A stretch of 64,000 bases of DNA from Streptomyces odontomachi (GCF_024435355.1 NZ_JAMJWG010000008.1:248001-312000); one strand, 5' to 3'. Positions 16,003 through 24,463 are shown, counted from the stretch's first letter. Translations and numbers: made by a program. Notes: generated from the sequence alone by a model not told the origin.

Positions 16003-16572
16003 TCACGCCCTCGGTCCCCGCGCCGCCTTCCGGTACGCCCGCTCCGGCCTGCCGAACGCCACCGTGGGCACGTGCGGCAGCACCGCCCACATCCGCGTCC
16101 CACCACCCGGCTCCCGCGCGTCCCCGAAGCCCCACTCCCCCTGGCAGGCCTTGACCACCGCGGCGGCCAGCCGGAGACTCGCCTTCCGCTGCCCGTCGCA
16201 GGTCGCCGCGAGACGCGGGTTCGTGTGCCGGGGGTGACCGTCGTACACGATCACCCGCAGCGCCTCGCCCCGGTACCGCAGGCACACGTACACCTCCGGC
16301 GTCGGCGTGAACCGCCAGGCGCACGCCGCCAGCTCGCTCACGACCTGGACCGCGGCATCGTGCAGCTCCTCCAGCCCGTGCGCCGCCAGCACATTGCGCG
16401 CGACCTGCCGCGCGATCCGTGCGTTGTGCGGCCCCGCGGGCAGCGTGAAGCTGTACGACAACGACTCCGCACCCGGCGGCTCGTGCACGGCCGTGCCCTT
16501 CGGCACGTGACACCCGACGGCACCGGCGCCCCAGACGGCGCCCCCGGCACCGGATACGGCGTTTTCGAGCAT
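16003..16572 (-). CDS. Anti-sigma-factor-like ATP-binding protein (HATPase_c_2 type)
   Basis: A 189-residue soluble protein. Residues about 40-180 resemble the histidine-kinase-like ATPase fold of RsbW/AbaA-type anti-sigma proteins: an N-box-like helix (AVQVVSELAACAWRF in place of ...ELVTNAVRH), the D-box region VIVYDGHPRHTNP, and a C-terminal ARLWAVLP-like strand (GTRMWAVLP). The N-box Asn is not obvious, so ATP binding may be degenerate. ATG at 16572 has AAGGGAG 7-13 bases upstream. It is divergent from an XRE regulator and DUF397 protein; this three-gene set is the WhiJ/AbaA-type arrangement repeated many times in Streptomyces genomes and linked to developmental control. Confidence 0.8.
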   Translation of the reverse strand: MLENAVSGAGGAVWGAGAVGCHVPKGTAVHEPPGAESLSYSFTLPAGPHNARIARQVARNVLAAHGLEELHDAAVQVVSELAACAWRFTPTPEVYVCLRYRGEALRVIVYDGHPRHTNPRLAATCDGQRKASLRLAAAVVKACQGEWGFGDAREPGGGTRMWAVLPHVPTVAFGRPERAYRKAARGPRA

Positions 16573-16873
16573 GACGAACTCCCTTGTTCTGCGGATGACC
16601 TGAACCCTTGATGCGCGTGCGCGCGCTGCGGTGACGTCGGTGCCGGTGGCTTGTCTCCCTGGACGCCCACTCCGCCCACCCCCAGGGAATGGGTGCGCGG
16701 GCAGGGGGGCGTGATGCGCTTCCGGCCCAGATTTGTAAGCGCCTCACCACTGACTGTAAGCATGTCTGGGGCCATGCGTCTACTCGACCCGAGCCATTTA
16801 CCCCCAACGTGAGTGGACCTAGAGCGCCCAGACGCGGCAGACTTGGGGCATCACCGGCACGAGAAGGGGCGGC
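16573..16873. promoter_or_regulatory. Divergent regulatory region with TGTAAGC direct repeats
   Basis: This is the 301-base space between the ATPase gene and the XRE gene. TGTAAGC occurs at 16734-16740 and 16755-16761, exactly 21 bases (two helical turns) apart, a typical layout for a regulator binding one DNA face. The same bases could alternatively be a TTGTAA/-10 promoter pair. Confidence 0.45.
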
Positions 16874-17725
16874 ATGCCGACGAGAACCACGCCAACCGAA
16901 CGGCAGAAGCGCCTGGGCGCAGAGCTGCGCAAGATGCGCCTCGCGTCCGGCCGTACGACGGAGTACGCAGCAGGCCTGCTCGACATCGACCGCTCCCGCT
17001 TGGCCAACATGGAGTCAGGAATCCGCCCGATTTCACCCGAGCGTGTACGGACCCTGGCCTGCAACTACCACTGCACGGACACTGCTTACATTGACGCCCT
17101 TGCCGAGATGGCAAGCAGCAAGGAACGTGGCTGGTGGGAACGGGACCGGGGCACTCTCCCGGCCGGGCTACTGGACATCGCCGCCATAGAGTGGAACGCC
17201 ACTCGGGTGCGCACCGCCCAAGTTATGCACGTGCCGGGCCTGCTCCAGATCGAGGATTACGCACGCGGGATCTTCTCCGCCCACCTGCCACCGCTGACGC
17301 GACTGGAGGTCGAGCTGCGCGTGGCCCACCGTATGGAGCGCCAGAAGGTATTCGAGCGCCCCGATCCGTTGCCATACGTGGCATACGTACACGAGGCGGC
17401 CTTGCGTATGCCGTACGGCGACGCGGACACGCCCCGGAAGCAGTTGGAGCACCTCTGCAACATGTCCGAACGAGACACGATTGACGTGCACGTCATCACC
17501 AACGAGGTGTCTGGCTTTCCTGGTTCAGGGCATGCCGTGCTGTACGCCGAGGGGGCGACACCTCAACTCGACACCGTGCAACTGGACTCTGTCGACGGCC
17601 CGGAATTCCTGTACGCGGAAACTCAGCTTTCGCAGTACCGGGCACACCTGGAGTGGATGCAGAACGCCTCGCTTTCAACAGAGGCATCACGGGACTACAT
17701 CCACGCTCTTGCGCGAGATCTCTAG
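16874..17725 (+). CDS. XRE-family regulator with DUF5753 domain (WhiJ/Scr1 type)
   Basis: A 283-residue DNA-binding protein. A helix-turn-helix of the XRE type lies at about 8-68 (LGAELRKMRLASGRTTEYAAGLLDIDRSRLANMESGIR), and a DUF5753-type domain at about 90-275 contains the characteristic LLQIEDYAR and VEREVAHRM-like (VELRVAHRMERQ) blocks. ATG 16874 has GAAGGGG 7-13 bases upstream. It is followed eight bases after its stop by a DUF397 gene and is divergent from an anti-sigma-like ATPase. Such triads regulate development in S. coelicolor (whiJ) and are also described as toxin-antitoxin-like regulators. Target promoters are unknown; the direct repeats upstream suggest autoregulation. Confidence 0.9.
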   Translation: MPTRTTPTERQKRLGAELRKMRLASGRTTEYAAGLLDIDRSRLANMESGIRPISPERVRTLACNYHCTDTAYIDALAEMASSKERGWWERDRGTLPAGLLDIAAIEWNATRVRTAQVMHVPGLLQIEDYARGIFSAHLPPLTRLEVELRVAHRMERQKVFERPDPLPYVAYVHEAALRMPYGDADTPRKQLEHLCNMSERDTIDVHVITNEVSGFPGSGHAVLYAEGATPQLDTVQLDSVDGPEFLYAETQLSQYRAHLEWMQNASLSTEASRDYIHALARDL

Positions 17726-17733
17726 GAGAGCAC

Positions 17734-17925
17734 ATGTCTGACATCACCTGGGAAGCGCCGTTCTGCGCGTCGGGGAACAACTGCTTCCGACTCGGCACCG
17801 ACAACGAAGGCAACGCCTACATCGCCGTATCCGGTCAGGAAGAGAACCACCTCACCGACAGCCGCGAAGCCCTCCGCACCCTCATCAGGGATATCAAGGC
17901 GGGCAAGGCCGACCACCTGCTGTAG
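17734..17925 (+). CDS. DUF397 small protein
   Basis: A 63-residue DUF397 (BldB-associated family) protein. It starts MSDITWEAPFC, and the family pattern of a short beta-rich protein with a Gly/Asn-containing middle and a C-terminal helix is visible. AGGAGAG immediately precedes the ATG. The 8-base spacing to the XRE gene implies translational coupling. In characterised loci the DUF397 protein modifies the activity of its XRE partner. A hairpin terminator follows at 17942. Confidence 0.85.
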   Translation: MSDITWEAPFCASGNNCFRLGTDNEGNAYIAVSGQEENHLTDSREALRTLIRDIKAGKADHLL

Positions 17926-17941
17926 GGCAGCCGGGAAACCG

Positions 17942-17971
17942 AACGGGCCGGCCCAAGCGGACCGGCCCGTT
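17942..17971. terminator. Bidirectional terminator hairpin
   Basis: A perfect 10-base stem pairs 17942-17951 with 17962-17971 around a 10-base loop, with short A and T runs on the outer sides. It lies between the convergent DUF397 gene and the OmpA-domain gene. Confidence 0.8.
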
Positions 17972-17997
17972 TCCGTCGGACGGGGCTACGAGAGGAC

Positions 17998-18651
17998 TCA
18001 GGAACCCGAGTCCGAACCGCCGGATTCCTTGGGGAACGAGATCTCCACCCGTCGGTTCTTCTTCCGGCCGTCCTCCGTGTCGTTCGAGGCGATCGGGTAC
18101 TTCTCGCCGTACCCGCGCACCTGGAAGGTGATACTCGAATCGTCGAGCGCCTTCTCCAACTGCCCCTGGACCGCGTTCGCCCGCTGCTTGGAGAGCACGT
18201 CGCCGTGGGCCGACGAGCCGAGGTTGTCGGTGAAGCCGAAGACGCGGACCTGGGTCGCGCCCTGCTTCTTGATCTCCGCCGCGACCTCCGCGATCCGCGA
18301 GTTCGCCGCGGAGCTCAGCTTGGCGCTGTCCTTGCCGAACAGCACCTCCGCCTGGAGGGCGAACTTGATGTCCTGGTTGGTGTCCTCCCGACGCTCCTGA
18401 CCGCCGAGGTCCTCGACGACGGACTTGATGTCGAGCACCTTGGAATCGGCGAGCGTGGCGCCCTGGGGCAACTTGAGGTCAGGGTCACTGCCGTCGACCT
18501 TGACGGGCGGCGGTGCCGAGGAGGACGGATAAGGGCTGTCGTCGGCGAGTGCGTCCTGGGCGGAGACCACTCCCATCGCCAGGACCCCGGCGACCACGGT
18601 GACCGCCGCACGGACTCCCGCCCGCTGCGTACGGGTGAGGGCGGCGCTCAT
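17998..18651 (-). CDS. OmpA-family domain protein of the Tad locus
   Basis: A 217-residue exported protein. A signal peptide ends at ALAD (about residue 37) and an OmpA C-terminal (peptidoglycan-binding) domain occupies about 105-210, with FGFTDNLGSSAHGDVLSKQRA and the NRRVEI end typical of the family. OmpA-like domains bind peptidoglycan, so it could anchor a surface machine in the wall of this Gram-positive. It is the last gene of the minus-strand Tad operon, and its ATG shares one base with the stop of the upstream lipoprotein gene (TGATG), implying coupled translation. Confidence 0.88.
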   Translation of the reverse strand: MSAALTRTQRAGVRAAVTVVAGVLAMGVVSAQDALADDSPYPSSSAPPPVKVDGSDPDLKLPQGATLADSKVLDIKSVVEDLGGQERREDTNQDIKFALQAEVLFGKDSAKLSSAANSRIAEVAAEIKKQGATQVRVFGFTDNLGSSAHGDVLSKQRANAVQGQLEKALDDSSITFQVRGYGEKYPIASNDTEDGRKKNRRVEISFPKESGGSDSGS

Positions 18652-19241
18652 CAGGAGATCTCAATCGACGTGTTGGGGAAGCCCGGGAACTGGAGGTCGA
18701 CGGAGGTCGTCGAGTCGGGCGGTGCGGGGAACTGGGCGAAGAACGTGAGCGAGGCGTTCGGCATGATGCTCGGGTCGAAGCCGGCTGTCGTCAGGGGCCG
18801 GTTGTCCGTGTCGCGCAGCACGTAGTAGCGCTTCTTGCCCTTGGAGTCCACCAGGGTCATGCCGGCGATCGAACGCCCGGTGCCGGCCACCGCCGTCTCG
18901 CTGCCGCTCCACTGGATCGGAATGGTGAACGCGTTGGCCCCGGGGTTCTTGAACTGGCCGCTGACGGTGACGAAGCCGCCGTTGTCACGCTTCGCCGAGT
19001 TGACGATCATCTCGATGCCGGCGTCGCCCTTGACATCCGCGATCGTCTCGGACGGGCTCGGCTCCGCGGTGGCGCCGTGACCGCCGTCGCCCTTACCGCC
19101 GCCGCCCTGGCTGCTGCTCGAGGAGGAATCGTCGGACGGTTTGTCGTCACCTCCGCAGGCCGTCGCGGTGAAGGCCAGGGCCGCGGCCAACACGGTGGCC
19201 GCCCCCGCCCGGCGCAGATGCCTCACGTGCCGAATGCTCAT
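18651..19241 (-). CDS. Lipoprotein of the Tad locus
   Basis: A 196-residue lipoprotein. A signal segment ends in the lipobox TATAC (Cys near 28), followed by a Ser/Gly-rich linker and a beta-rich domain of about 120 residues (VNSAKRDNGGFVTVSGQFKNPG). It matches no named family that I know. ATG 19241 is followed by RHVRHLRRAGAATVLAAALAF, a typical lipoprotein leader. It lies between the TadG-like gene (28-base gap) and the OmpA gene (one-base overlap), so it is likely a structural accessory of the pilus. Confidence 0.8.
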   Translation of the reverse strand: MSIRHVRHLRRAGAATVLAAALAFTATACGGDDKPSDDSSSSSSQGGGGKGDGGHGATAEPSPSETIADVKGDAGIEMIVNSAKRDNGGFVTVSGQFKNPGANAFTIPIQWSGSETAVAGTGRSIAGMTLVDSKGKKRYYVLRDTDNRPLTTAGFDPSIMPNASLTFFAQFPAPPDSTTSVDLQFPGFPNTSIEIS

Positions 19242-19269
19242 CGATGGTTTTCCCTTGCGCTCGTCGCTG

Positions 19270-19941
19270 TCAGTTCTCGGCCAGTCGGACGGTGAAGAGG
19301 TCCGCCATGTCCGGGAGAAGATCCAGGTGGTCCGGGTCGATCTGCCAGTCTCGGTCGTTGCACGAGATTGTTCCGGGCGACGGGTGCTTGTGACCGCCGT
19401 TTCCACCAGACCCGCCGCCGGTCGTCGCCGGAAGGGTGGTGGTGGGGTGCGGGCCGGGCGAACCGGCGCCCGGCGCCGGCCGGAACGAGCACCTGGGCTC
19501 CACCACCGCGGTGGCCTTGGACGTCGCCTTCTTGTCGGTGCCGGGGACGATGCTCTTGCCCAGCGACTTGTTCGACTCGACCACGACGGAGAACGCCCAC
19601 CGGTCCCAGTGTTGCTCGCAGTCGGTGGTACCCGCGTCGTTGAGTTCCGCGAAGCGCGCGGCCGCCGGGCAGCCGTTGTACCTGCCGATGAAGCTGCCGT
19701 TGAGAATGCTTTCGAGCCAGGTGGGGTCGAGGACGTTCGTCAGGAAGAGGGAGTTCAGCTGGTCCCGGGACTCCTGGGCCGCCGCAAGGGCCGCGGAGTC
19801 GGCCGCGGACTGGTTGCCGTTGCGGGCGGCGTCGGCCCGGCCGAAGGTGAAGATCACGAGCGCGAAGAAGAGCAGGCCGACGACCGCTGTGATGTACAGC
19901 GGCGCGGCCTGCCCTCTGTCCTGACGCAGTGCGCGGATCAG
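19270..19941 (-). CDS. TadG-like pilus assembly protein, non-canonical start
   Basis: About 223 residues. The N-terminal signature is RALRQDRGQAAPLYITAVVG followed by a hydrophobic helix, as in TadG/TadE-like proteins of actinobacteria. The region QSAADSAALAAAQESRDQL after it is typical of TadG-like proteins. The processed-Gly plus Glu5 pattern of true pseudopilins is absent (Leu at that position). No ATG, GTG or TTG exists in frame near the expected N-terminus. The best start is a CTG at 19941, whose last two bases are the first two of the pilin stop codon, so translation may depend on re-initiation or frameshifting from the pilin gene. Confidence 0.75.
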   Translation of the reverse strand: MIRALRQDRGQAAPLYITAVVGLLFFALVIFTFGRADAARNGNQSAADSAALAAAQESRDQLNSLFLTNVLDPTWLESILNGSFIGRYNGCPAAARFAELNDAGTTDCEQHWDRWAFSVVVESNKSLGKSIVPGTDKKATSKATAVVEPRCSFRPAPGAGSPGPHPTTTLPATTGGGSGGNGGHKHPSPGTISCNDRDWQIDPDHLDLLPDMADLFTVRLAEN

Positions 19942-20174
19942 GCGTGGTTCAGAATGCTGTTGACCTTCTCCGTGAACTTGTTCGCGATCGTGGCGCCCAT
20001 GTTCGTGTTCAGCAGCGCGATGACGATCGCCACCACCAGAATGATGATGCCCACGTACTCGATCGCGCCCTGGCCCTTGTCGCCCCGGCGCCGCATCCGC
20101 TCGGTCGTGGTGTTCGCCCAGTGGCCGACGTAGACCTTGGTCGTGGCAACGGCCTTCAGCATCGTCTCGTTCAT
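19938..20174 (-). CDS. Flp-type major pilin
   Basis: A 78-residue Flp-family pilin. After an N-terminal leader it has the class IV-b motif G|QGAIEY (Glu5-Tyr6), followed by the hydrophobic helix VGIIILVVAIVIALLNTNMG and a short tail. Predicted cleavage after the Gly by a TadV/CpaA-type prepilin peptidase gives a mature pilin of about 45 residues. ATG 20174 has GGAGGGG 6-12 bases upstream. It is the first gene after the response regulator and probably has its own promoter, since a 16-base palindrome lies 142 bases upstream. Its helix is clearly homologous to the membrane segment of the large protein at 32026. Confidence 0.92.
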   Translation of the reverse strand: MNETMLKAVATTKVYVGHWANTTTERMRRRGDKGQGAIEYVGIIILVVAIVIALLNTNMGATIANKFTEKVNSILNHA

Positions 20175-20315
20175 GGTGGTCCCCTCCGTTTTCGGCCGGC
20201 CACCGTCCGGCCGACACTGCGATCGTCTCCCTGCTGCCGCCCTGCGTTCCGGCTTCCTCCCTGCCGGACTCGCTGGCGACACTGGAAAAGTACGCCGTGG
20301 AGGGGTCACCCGGCA

Positions 20316-20331
20316 TGGGCCCGCGGGCCCA
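20316..20331. promoter_or_regulatory. 16-bp GC palindrome upstream of the Flp pilin
   Basis: The perfect palindrome TGGGCCCGCGGGCCCA, with an extra half-site GCGGGCCCA at 20335-20343. A near-identical element lies at 31922-31937 before the second pilin-like gene. It is a candidate site for a Tad-locus regulator. It may also act as part of a terminator for the response regulator gene. Confidence 0.45.
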
Positions 20332-20431
20332 AGTGCGGGCCCAAAGACGGTGCGGGCCGTGCTGGGTCCGTGCTCCCAGGTGCGGGGCCCGGGTGGCACC
20401 CGTGCGCGGGGCCCGGACGAAGGTACGACGC

Positions 20432-21628
20432 TCAGCCATGGTGGGCCCCGCTTCCCGGTGCCGTGCCGAGCCAGCGGGCTATGGCCTCGCTGCGGCTGCC
20501 CGCGTGGAGTTTGGCGAAGATGCGGTTGATGTGGTTCTTGACGGTCTTCTCGCTGATGAAGCAGGTGGCGGCGATCTGCTGGTTCGTCATGCCCGACGCG
20601 ATCAGGTCCATGACTTCCACCTCCCGCTGGCTCAGCCCTGCCCCGATGCCGCGGGATACTGCGCCCGCGGCGGCCGATGAGGACGACTGTGACATGCCCG
20701 CTTGCGAAAGCGAAGATGTCGATACGTTCTGTTGCGAACCTGTCACATGCCCAGGAGCTGGGAATCCTGGGCTGCTTGGCATCGACGGCGACTGCTGTCC
20801 GCCCGATCCATGTGCGAATGCAGACGACTGCGAAGGTGCCGCTCCGGCCGGCGGACCCGGCCGGTAGCCGGCGCCGGTGAAGGCCGTGCCGAGGCCCTCC
20901 GGCAGCGGCGGCGGATCCGCGGGTGGGCCGTCGGCGCGCATCCGGGCGAGCAGGGCGTCGGACGCCGTGCGCGTCAGGGGCGCGTGACCCGCCTTGATGT
21001 CGCGTACCGCGGCCACCAGTTGGTCGGCGGTGAACTCGCCGTGCACAAGATAGCCGCCCGCGCCGAGCCGCAGGGACTCATGGACGATTTCGGCCTCCCG
21101 GCTGTACGTCATCATCAGCACCGGCGCTATCCGCACCAGGTGCGGCAGCGCCGAGATGCCGTCGACGCCGGGCATCCGGACGTCGAGCAGGATGACGTCG
21201 GGGCGGTGCCGCTGGGCGTGCTCGTAGGCCTCGCGGCCGTCGGAGGCCTCGGCGACCACCTGGATGTCGTCGCGGCCGGAGAGCAGTGCGGTGAGCCCGG
21301 CGCGCACCACCGGATTGTCGTCGGCGACGACGACGCGCAGCGCGCCCGGCGCCGACGGCTCGGGGAAGCCGGGGAACCCCTCGGACGGGGCCGGGCCCGG
21401 GACGGCCGTGACACGGGCCGGGGTGTGCTCGGAGCGGGCCACCGAATGGCCGGAGGTGTGCTGCGAGACATGGTGGTGCGGGGTGCCCTGGTGGCCTGTG
21501 GGCTGGTGCGCTGCGGGCACCGGACCGGTGGGTCCCCGGCCGGTGAAGCCGGGGACGGCGGGCCGGGGCCCGGTGAGGTGGTGGCCCGCGGACTGGTGTC
21601 CCGCGGGCTGCTGGACGTCGTCGGGCAT
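20432..21628 (-). CDS. NarL/LuxR-family response regulator of the Tad locus
   Basis: 398 residues, nearly twice the usual 215 for the NarL family. Residues 1-88 are Pro/His/Gly-rich and disordered. The receiver domain (about 92-210) has VVVADDNPVVRAGL and the phosphorylation site VILLDVRMPG. A second disordered linker (about 225-325) follows. The LuxR-type HTH (about 332-392) reads LSQREVEVMDLIASGMTNQQIAATCFISEKTVKNHINRIF. The start has GGAGG 10-14 bases upstream. It lies 16 bases after its kinase and upstream of the pilin gene, so it most likely controls pilus expression. Confidence 0.92.
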   Translation of the reverse strand: MPDDVQQPAGHQSAGHHLTGPRPAVPGFTGRGPTGPVPAAHQPTGHQGTPHHHVSQHTSGHSVARSEHTPARVTAVPGPAPSEGFPGFPEPSAPGALRVVVADDNPVVRAGLTALLSGRDDIQVVAEASDGREAYEHAQRHRPDVILLDVRMPGVDGISALPHLVRIAPVLMMTYSREAEIVHESLRLGAGGYLVHGEFTADQLVAAVRDIKAGHAPLTRTASDALLARMRADGPPADPPPLPEGLGTAFTGAGYRPGPPAGAAPSQSSAFAHGSGGQQSPSMPSSPGFPAPGHVTGSQQNVSTSSLSQAGMSQSSSSAAAGAVSRGIGAGLSQREVEVMDLIASGMTNQQIAATCFISEKTVKNHINRIFAKLHAGSRSEAIARWLGTAPGSGAHHG

Positions 21629-21644
21629 GGTTCGCGGCCTCCTC

Positions 21645-23219
21645 TCAGGGGGTGTGCGGTGACGGATGCGATGACGTGGCGTCGGGCGGGAGCTGCGGGG
21701 TACGCCGCGGCGCCTGCCAGGTGTGGTCGACGCCGGGCCAGGGGTGCTCGGCGCCGGCGGTGGCCGCGGGCGCGCCGGTGGGCGGCGGTGGTGCGGCGGC
21801 CGGCCGCGGCGGTGCGGGGGCGCCGTCCGTGCCGGTGGCCGGCAGGGCGGCGAGCGGGAAGTCGACGTGGACCACCGTGCCGGACTTGCGGTTGCCCTGG
21901 CCGATGCGGATACGGGCGCCGATGGACATGGCGCGTTCGACCATACCGAGCAGGCCGAAGTGGCCGGCCTGCTTCAGGCCGTCGAGCGTGGTGCCGGGCG
22001 GCAGTCCGCGGCCGTCGTCGAAGACGCTCAGGCGCAGCTGGCGTCCGATGATGCCGGTGGTGACCTCGACCCGGCCGGCCTCGGCGTGCCGGTGCGCGTT
22101 CTCCATGGCCTCGGTGGCGATGGTGAGCAGCTGGCGGGCGACGGCCTGCGGCAGCGCGGGCAGCGGGGTGCCGGGGAGCGGACGGTACTCGGCGTTCACC
22201 CCGGAGCGGCGGGCGAAGTCCGCGGTGCGGGCCGCGAGTTCTGCGGAGATGTCCACGCTGCCGTCAACGCTGGAGGCCCGGCGCAGGTCACTCAGCAGCT
22301 CGCGGGACTCCGCAGCGGCGCGCCGCGCGGCGCGCGCGACCTGTTCCGCCTGGTGCTTCACCGTCAACGGGTCCATGCGGTCCGCCGACTCGGCGAGGCC
22401 GTCGGCGTGCAGCGCGAGACCGTGCAGGGTCTTGGCGACGGAGTCGTGCATCTCCCGGGCCAGCCGGGCCCGCTCCTCCTCGACGGCGCCGGTGACGGCG
22501 AGCCGGGCGCGGGTCTCGGTGAGCGCCTGCGAGGCGGCGCCGAAGCGCAGCAGCAGTCCGCGCAGGGTGCCGCCGACGGCGCCCGCGAGCGCGCACAGCC
22601 CCATCAGGAGCAGCCCCAGGGCATCCGCCTTGAGGTCGTCGACGGCGTAGGCGGCGGCCAGCAGCACGATCTGGAGCGCGGCGAAGATGCCGGCGCCGCG
22701 CCAGCTGTAGACCAGCCCTGCGAGCAGCGGGGTGCAGATGCAGACGATGCCGAGGGTGGAGTGCGGCGAAGCGGTGAACAGCAGCAGCGCGCCGAACAGC
22801 ATGTCGACGGCGAGCAGCGACGGGTGGCGGAGCAGCACCGGGCCGAAGCGCTCCCAGTCGCGCATCAGCACGTACGACACCATGAAGGTGACCAGCACCG
22901 CAGAGCCCACCAGCCAGGCGGCGAGGCCGGCCTCGGCGGTGGCGAGCGCGAACGGGGCGGCCAGTGCCGTCATGGCCAGCCGGAACCCGAAGAGCTGCCG
23001 GCAGAGCGCCTGGAGGGCGTTCACCTGGATGGGCAGCGACGGGACGTGTCCGCCGGTGCCGACGACGCCGACCACCCCGCCGGAGCCGGAGCCGCGGGCG
23101 GGAGCGCCGGGGTCGGGGCCGCCGGGGGTCCCGAAGGCGCCCGGGGTGCCCGCGGGTGCGTCCATGGGGCTCGGGGTGCCGCCGATCAGCGCGGCCGGGG
23201 ACCTGCGTCGCTGGAGCAT
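21645..23219 (-). CDS. Sensor histidine kinase (HisKA_3 type) of the Tad locus
   Basis: A 524-residue NarX/DesK-type kinase. A Pro/Gly-rich N-terminal tail is followed by five or six hydrophobic helices (about 60-225). The dimerisation/phosphoacceptor helix is EEERARLAREMHDSVAKTLHG (His in REMHDS), and the HATPase has NAHRHA, DDGRGLPPG and GHFGLLGMVERA. A Pro/Ala-rich C-terminal tail of about 60 residues follows. I chose ATG 23219 because upstream codons are low-complexity; GAGAAGG lies a little far upstream. It forms a two-gene operon with the response regulator. No extracellular sensor domain is visible, so it probably senses through its membrane helices. Confidence 0.92.
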   Translation of the reverse strand: MLQRRRSPAALIGGTPSPMDAPAGTPGAFGTPGGPDPGAPARGSGSGGVVGVVGTGGHVPSLPIQVNALQALCRQLFGFRLAMTALAAPFALATAEAGLAAWLVGSAVLVTFMVSYVLMRDWERFGPVLLRHPSLLAVDMLFGALLLFTASPHSTLGIVCICTPLLAGLVYSWRGAGIFAALQIVLLAAAYAVDDLKADALGLLLMGLCALAGAVGGTLRGLLLRFGAASQALTETRARLAVTGAVEEERARLAREMHDSVAKTLHGLALHADGLAESADRMDPLTVKHQAEQVARAARRAAAESRELLSDLRRASSVDGSVDISAELAARTADFARRSGVNAEYRPLPGTPLPALPQAVARQLLTIATEAMENAHRHAEAGRVEVTTGIIGRQLRLSVFDDGRGLPPGTTLDGLKQAGHFGLLGMVERAMSIGARIRIGQGNRKSGTVVHVDFPLAALPATGTDGAPAPPRPAAAPPPPTGAPAATAGAEHPWPGVDHTWQAPRRTPQLPPDATSSHPSPHTP

Positions 23220-23318
23220 CCTCGCGTCACCTTCTCTCCGGTGGCTCCCTCGTACGTGCTTCCGGTGTGGTGCGGGTGGTGCGGGTGGTGCGGCGGTGCC
23301 TGGGTGGCCGCCGGCGGG

Positions 23319-23416
23319 GTGCCCACCCTCCCCCAGTGCCCTAAGGGCCTGGGAGGTACCCCCCCACGCCCCAGCGGAACGACTGCCCACAGCGGGGTGG
23401 GAGGGGGCGTGGTTGC
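23319..23416. repeat. Intergenic GC hairpin repeat
   Basis: It lies between tadC and the histidine kinase gene. It can fold through CCCCCACGCCCC against GGGGGCGTGG-type arms. The 19 bases at 23374-23392 recur exactly at 56567-56585 in another intergenic region, so this is a dispersed repeat family. It probably ends the tadC transcript. Confidence 0.6.
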
Positions 23417-23512
23417 TCGTTCCCCGCACCTGTTCCCACGCTGTGCCGGAGTGTGACGGTTCCTGTCAAACCTGGCGAGTCCCACCGGACGCGCCGTCGG
23501 CGGTGCGCCTGA

Positions 23513-24400
23513 TCAGCCGCCCAGCAGCTGGTTGAAGTCGACCCCCGATGCGTAGTAGAAGCCGACCGCGATGAGGATTATCGTCGCGGGAAGCATGACG
23601 CTGGTCACGATCAGTGTGGATTTCGGCACCGCTTTGGCAGCTTTCCGGCGGGCGTTCTGCGCGTCGGTGCGGCGCATGTCGTTGGCGATCTGGATGAGCG
23701 TGTCCACGATCGGGGCGCCCAGCTCCTCGCCCTGCTGGAGCGCCGAGACGAACATCGACACCTGCTCGGAGTCGTTGCGCTTGCGCAGCTGCTCGAAGGC
23801 CTCGCGGCGGCTGACGCCCATGTCCATCTGGCGCAGCGTGATGCGCAGCTCGTCGGCCCACGGGCCCTGGTACTTCTCCGCCACCCGCTCCAGGGCCTGC
23901 CGGAAGCCGAGGCCTGCGGAGACGACGACGGCGAGCACGTCCAGGAAGTCCGGCAGGGTGCGCTCGATGTCGTCACGGCGGCGGCCGATGGCGACCCGGA
24001 TCAGGGCCTCCGTCCAGAAGAAGCCGTACACGGCGAAGATGAGCGCCAGCACCAGCTGGCCGTTCATCAGCATCACCACACCCGCGATGAAGCCGAGCCC
24101 GGTGTAGACGGCGCGCCGGGCCGCGTACCGGTCGACGGTCATACCGCCCGGGTTGCCGGCCATGTCCAGCTTGCGGCGCACCGCCTCGACGCGCTTGGGG
24201 CCCATCATCCGCAGCACGCTCGGTGCGTACCGCATGCCCATGCGGTCGACGGCGGAACCGGTGGCGCTGGTGCGCGAGGCGCCGACCTCCAGGGCGACCG
24301 CGAGGTCGTCGGGGAGCTTGGCGTCGGCCCGGTACAGGCGGACGCCGGCGAAGGCGCCGTAGACCGCCAGGCCCATGACGACTGCGAGCGCTAGTTCCAT
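23513..24400 (-). CDS. tadC: Tad pilus inner-membrane protein TadC (T2SSF fold)
   Basis: A 295-residue polytopic membrane protein with the type II secretion F domain (about 150-280: LPDFLDVLAVVVSAGLGFRQALERVAEKYQGPWADEL). Hydrophobic helices lie near the N-terminus, in the middle (about 105-140) and at the C-terminus (LIVTSVMLPATIILIAVGFYYASG). TadB and TadC form the platform that couples the ATPase to pilin extrusion. AAGGAA precedes the ATG. It is downstream of tadB by 63 bases and closes the secretion-machinery block. Confidence 0.93.
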   Translation of the reverse strand: MELALAVVMGLAVYGAFAGVRLYRADAKLPDDLAVALEVGASRTSATGSAVDRMGMRYAPSVLRMMGPKRVEAVRRKLDMAGNPGGMTVDRYAARRAVYTGLGFIAGVVMLMNGQLVLALIFAVYGFFWTEALIRVAIGRRRDDIERTLPDFLDVLAVVVSAGLGFRQALERVAEKYQGPWADELRITLRQMDMGVSRREAFEQLRKRNDSEQVSMFVSALQQGEELGAPIVDTLIQIANDMRRTDAQNARRKAAKAVPKSTLIVTSVMLPATIILIAVGFYYASGVDFNQLLGG

Positions 24401-24463
24401 GGCGAGTGTTCCTTGCTGGGCGACTGTGGGAGGGCTGGAGGGGTGCGGGTCTGGCGGGCTGCG

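Noticed and set aside
20341..20430. Further GGGCCC-rich sites as additional operators
   Set aside because: They are degenerate and expected at this GC content; only the 16-base palindrome with a close match elsewhere was kept.
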